Shown here: positions 21,482 through 21,616 of the stretch, in pieces | Layout: each line of letters starts with the position of its first letter | Numbering within the stretch: position 1 is the first letter of the stretch | Assembly (NCBI GenBank): GCA_946413695.1 | Contig: CAMKLV010000062.1 | Span: 1-21,616, forward strand | Origin: Firm-04 sp946413695 | Lineage (GTDB): Bacteria > Bacillota > Clostridia > Oscillospirales > Ruminococcaceae | Direction of reading: 5' to 3' | DNA: 21,616 nucleotides | Translations under genes and position numbers: made by a program | Notes under the pieces: model-generated | What the model was told of the DNA's origin: nothing | What the model saw: the letters and a program-made list of their open reading frames with translations, nothing else | The model's database searches: none

Positions 21482-21510
21482 TTTACAAATCAGGTTGTTT
21501 GTGCTATAAT
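21482..21510 (+). promoter_or_regulatory. Promoter of tRNA-Gln
   Basis: TTTACA (21482-21487), a 17-base spacer and TATAAT (21505-21510). The surrounding bases resemble the tRNA-Leu promoter at the left of the window. The predicted start is near 21517. Confidence 0.88.
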
Positions 21511-21517
21511 ATATAAG

Positions 21518-21535
21518 TCGTCAGGAAACAGACGA
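21518..21535 (+). other. Stem-loop at the 5' end of the pre-tRNA-Gln leader
   Basis: TCGTC (21518-21522) pairs with GACGA (21531-21535) around loop AGGAAACA. It matches the hairpin at 92-110 in position and loop, while the stem bases differ in a way that keeps pairing. Confidence 0.45.
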
Positions 21536-21540
21536 GAAAC

Positions 21541-21616
21541 TGGGGTGTCGCCAAGCGGTAAGGCAGCGGACTCTGACTCCGTTATTTCGAGGGTTCAAAT
21601 CCTTCCACCCCAACCA
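21541..21616 (+). tRNA. tRNA-Gln (anticodon CTG)
   Basis: Acceptor arms TGGGGTG (21541-21547) and CACCCCA (21606-21612), discriminator A and an encoded CCA at 21614-21616. The anticodon stem GCGGA/TCCGT encloses loop CTCTGAC, anticodon CTG. The T-arm has GGGTTCAAATCC. The gene ends exactly at the window edge, so further tRNAs may follow. Confidence 0.96.

Noticed and set aside
21500..21520. AT-rich TATAATATATA resembling the core of a dif site
   Set aside because: It is the -10 region of the tRNA-Gln promoter and lacks the flanking XerC/XerD arms.
1..21616. CRISPR array, insertion sequence, prophage or rRNA
   Set aside because: No regularly spaced repeats, transposase, phage structural genes or rRNA motifs were seen; the only recombinase looks like a housekeeping XerC/D.

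Overview
The window looks like chromosomal DNA from a Gram-positive gut Firmicute, most likely of the Ruminococcus/Oscillospiraceae type. This rests on moderately GC-rich genes with strong AGGAGG-type ribosome binding sites, AT-rich sigma-A promoters with an almost invariant 17-base spacer, Thr-rich surface proteins, sporulation-linked genes (spoVS, ymdB, a Spo0A C-terminal-like protein) and an intracellular GH31 alpha-xylosidase. It is bounded by tRNA genes: tRNA-Leu(CAG) and tRNA-Gly(CCC) at the left, tRNA-Gln(CTG) ending exactly at the right edge. I see no CRISPR array, insertion sequence, prophage or rRNA.

Left part (1-5.2 kb). After the tRNAs comes about 300 bases with no convincing gene, then a 100-residue protein resembling the DNA-binding domain of Spo0A without its receiver domain. 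It converges on a four-gene minus-strand zinc-uptake operon: Fur-family regulator (Zur-like), ZnuA lipoprotein, ZnuC ATPase and ZnuB permease. A near-consensus Fur-type 7-1-7 box lies just downstream of the operon's promoter, suggesting autoregulation by zinc. Diverging from it is a regulator that fuses an N-terminal AraC helix-turn-helix domain to a compact GGDEF domain.

Centre (5.2-12 kb). A GNAT acetyltransferase precedes an apparent operon of a XerC/D-type tyrosine recombinase, a small membrane-anchored Thr-rich protein and a YmdB-type phosphodiesterase. A separately promoted spoVS follows. Next is a SERCA-like P-type calcium ATPase gene broken by an exact 88-bp tandem duplication (period 91 bp), which shifts the reading frame; deleting one unit restores a single reading frame of about 879 residues. 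A TetR-family regulator with its own promoter and terminator follows.

Right part (12-21.6 kb). A minus-strand serine O-acetyltransferase (EpsC/CysE) diverges from a secreted SleB-like cell-wall hydrolase with a long Thr-rich linker. Then come a YicI-like alpha-xylosidase, a bacterial PH-domain protein with a His/Asp/Cys-rich tail, an FkbM-type methyltransferase and a membrane-anchored alpha/beta hydrolase preceded by a hairpin and a 12-codon leader ORF. A minus-strand pair, a diacylglycerol kinase family lipid kinase and a NYN-domain putative nuclease, overlaps by four bases (ATGA).

The most notable items are the frame-breaking duplication in the ATPase, the AraC-GGDEF fusion, the standalone Spo0A-C-like protein, and a shared 5'-terminal stem-loop in the leaders of the two tRNA transcripts, with different stem sequences but nearly identical loops. 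I found no clear evidence of a wholly new multi-gene system.
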